From Clostridiales bacterium (lineage in GTDB: Bacteria; Bacillota; Clostridia; Oscillospirales; Oscillospiraceae), in contig JAJPXR010000219.1 in assembly GCA_021205375.1 (NCBI GenBank), positions 1 through 7,591 on the forward strand: a stretch of 7,591 nucleotides of DNA, in the 5' to 3' direction. The notes beneath the pieces were generated by a model. That model saw only the letters and a list, made by a program, of their open reading frames with translations. It did no database searches and was not told the origin of the DNA. Numbering within the stretch: position 1 is the stretch's first letter; each line of letters starts with the position of its first letter. A program made the position numbers and the translations under genes. Positions 6,617 through 7,591 of the stretch are shown here, piece by piece.

Positions 6617-6685
6617 ATGAACGCACAACAGAGAACAGAGCGCCGCATCCTGCGGCAGAGAGAGGAAGGGATTGACCATGTCTGA
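6617..6685 (+). CDS. Possible 22-residue leader ORF before the primase remnant
   Basis: An ATG at 6617 lies eight bases after AGAGAGG (6602-6608). The frame encodes a very basic and acidic, probably helical peptide starting MNAQQRTERRILRQREEG and ends with TGA at 6683-6685. It overlaps the next start (ATG at 6678) by eight bases, a spacing typical of translational coupling. It is too short to assign. It could be a real small protein, a coupling leader, or the N-terminal remnant of a longer gene. No matching promoter was found; a TTGACA at 6574-6579 lacks a -10 box at suitable distance. Confidence 0.35.
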   Translation: MNAQQRTERRILRQREEGIDHV

Positions 6686-7188
6686 ATTGTTTAGCACACC
6701 TGAATGGCTGGACGGGAACGAGCACATCATCGGGCTGGTCTTTTGCGACTGGTTCCTATATCACTACCCCATGCGCTGCATCCATGACCACTTCTGCGCC
6801 GTGGACGGTCTGGTGGCAGAGGAAACTTCCATCAAGAGAGATATTTATATCGCAATCGAAGAATATGTGGATGCCGGAATCGCCAAGAAGGTAGACCATC
6901 TGTTCAGCGCCCTGAAAATCAGGGCGTACTCAGAGCCGCCGTCTCTTGCAAACAGACCGCATCCACATGGCCAACGGCACCTATCACATGGACGGCACGT
7001 TTACCAAAAGCAAGGAGTTCTGCATGAATCGGCTGACTGTCAGGTATGTACCGGACGCACCGCCACCTACAAGATGGCTGCAATTCCTGTCGGAGCTTCT
7101 GTTGAGTGCAAGATGGATGTTGGAGCGCAAGGGTGTCCAGAACCAGACAGTATGCGCCGGAGCAGCCGGCAGAAAGGAAAAAGCATAA
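6678..7188 (+). pseudogene. P4/D5-type phage or plasmid DNA primase, frameshifted and truncated
   Basis: The ATG at 6678 follows AGAGGAAGGG (6661-6670). Frame one starts MSELFSTPEWLDG and gives about 89 residues to 6944. The family sequence then continues in the next frame from 6946: LQTDRIHMANGTYHMDG, then FCMNRLTVRYVPDAPPPTRW and FLSELL. The NGTY...NRL.V.Y.PDA...FL pattern is the D5_N region of P4-family primases, which precedes a superfamily 3 helicase. A single extra T within 6945-6947 (CTTG where CTG is expected) explains the shift. After FLSELL (about 7101) the expected helicase domain with its Walker A is missing, and only about 28 residues remain to the stop TAA at 7186-7188. That stop overlaps the next ATG (TAATG), so this frame is probably the true end of the gene and the middle was lost by internal deletion. 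The product is almost certainly inactive for replication. Confidence 0.8.
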
Positions 7189-7277
7189 TGAGCGCGAATA
7201 AGGGAACACTTACCAAAAATGGGAGGAGCGTGATAACGTTTGGAGGTAAATGTCAGAGAGGACAGGAAACTGGTTGA
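7188..7277 (+). CDS. Possible 29-residue ORF coupled to the primase remnant
   Basis: The ATG at 7188 overlaps the TAA of the damaged primase frame as TAATG and has AAAGGAAA at 7173-7180. The product starts MSANKGTLTKNGRSVITFGG and ends at TGA 7275-7277, overlapping the next ORF by 38 bases in another frame. The overlap is odd for two real genes. One reading is that it was once the N-terminus of the following 87-residue protein, split by a small indel near 7235-7250. The other is that it is a genuine tiny protein. No family recognised. Confidence 0.35.
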   Translation: MSANKGTLTKNGRSVITFGGKCQRGQETG

Positions 7278-7503
7278 TGTCTGGCTGACGAATGCGGAGA
7301 AAAACGACCCGCAGATTCAGGCACAGCTCAAAGACATTTATGCGAAGTACAAGAAGAAAAAGTATCTGGTGGCGGTCTACCAGTCCGGTAGCCGTGATCT
7401 CTACGAGAGCACATTGGCGCTGCTCGCTTACAACAAAAAGCGCGTGGCAGAGCTGGACGTACAACGGGAGAAGCGGCAGCGGGCCGCAGCGGTGGAACGT
7501 TGA
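7240..7503 (+). CDS. Small basic protein typical of conjugative-element cargo, function unknown
   Basis: The 87-residue product is rich in Lys and Arg, starts MEVNVREDRKLVDVWLTN, has a central KYKKKKYLVAVYQSG stretch and ends in a charged helix (VAELDVQREKRQRAAAVER). It resembles small uncharacterised proteins I associate with replication or regulation modules of clostridial integrative elements. That is recognition by eye, without a family name. A stop codon at 7231-7233 limits the frame, leaving TTG at 7240 as the first usable start; GGGAGGAG (7221-7228) lies 11 bases before it, a longish gap. The codon pattern and the length of the frame support coding. It follows the primase remnant on the same strand, probably in the same transcript. 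A candidate terminator starts six bases past its stop. Confidence 0.75.
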   Translation: MEVNVREDRKLVDVWLTNAEKNDPQIQAQLKDIYAKYKKKKYLVAVYQSGSRDLYESTLALLAYNKKRVAELDVQREKRQRAAAVER

Positions 7504-7508
7504 CTTTT

Positions 7509-7541
7509 GGCGAGGAGAGCGGTTTCCCTCCCCGCCATTTT
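7509..7541 (+). terminator. Possible terminator after the 87-residue gene
   Basis: GGCG-A-GGAG pairs with CTCC-C-CGCC (7509-7517 and 7528-7536), giving two 4-bp helices around one A-C mismatch, with a loop of about ten bases. It is followed by ATTTT (7537-7541). The T-run is short, so it is weaker than the one at 6433. Confidence 0.4.
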
Positions 7542-7566
7542 GAGGGTTGCAATTCACGGGGAAGTA

Positions 7567-7588
7567 ATATACAATGTTATCTGTATAT
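7567..7588. repeat. Short AT-rich inverted repeat at the window edge
   Basis: ATATACA (7567-7573) and TGTATAT (7582-7588) are separated by eight bases. An ATG at 7574 with GGGGAAG (7558-7564) before it could be the start of a next gene cut off by the window end, in which case the dyad would sit over its start. There is too little sequence to decide. Confidence 0.3.
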
Positions 7589-7591
7589 AGA

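Noticed and set aside
6222..6725. A 167-residue minus-strand frame covering the intergenic region
   Set aside because: Its C-terminal half is Trp/Cys/Arg-rich out-of-frame sequence over the sigma-coupled ORF, and its N-terminal half crosses palindromes and the divergent genes. A short stretch near 6350-6410 may belong to the broken small gene.

Overview
The window reads as DNA from a fairly GC-rich Gram-positive gut Clostridium, most likely Oscillospiraceae-like. This rests on strong GGAGG-type ribosome sites, a high-GC third-position codon bias in the two large genes, a sigma factor resembling sporulation-type sigma factors, and dense REP-like palindromes. The lineage is inferred, not proven. 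Two blocks of different character are joined near 5200.

Block 1 (1-5199) looks like part of a defence island. It opens with at least three tandem copies of a 110-bp unit. The last copy runs into a three-way palindrome just ahead of an intact type I restriction R subunit (hsdR, 397-3678). No hsdM or hsdS gene is present here. If they exist nearby, they would lie before base 1. After a 180-bp gap comes an AAA_14/DUF4143 ATPase (3859-5199). It has its own well-formed promoter, whose -35 and spacer are the last of three 33-bp repeats.

Block 2 (5200-7591) looks like a worn integrative or conjugative element, or a prophage-like replication module. A 33-35 bp hairpin array (5345-5536) abuts the 3' end of a sigma-70-family gene on the minus strand (5577-6215). 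A small ORF overlaps the sigma start by 11 bases. Going rightward, an intergenic region of about 290 bases holds an intrinsic terminator inside a 16-bp inverted repeat. Plus-strand genes follow: a 22-codon ORF, a damaged P4/D5-type primase (frameshift plus apparent internal deletion), a 29-codon ORF coupled to it by TAATG, and an 87-codon basic protein followed by a possible terminator.

The hsdR and ATPase genes appear intact and independently expressed. The replication gene appears dead, so the element is probably not autonomous. No rRNA, tRNA or CRISPR array was seen. Family names are from recognition of motifs by eye; no database search was run.
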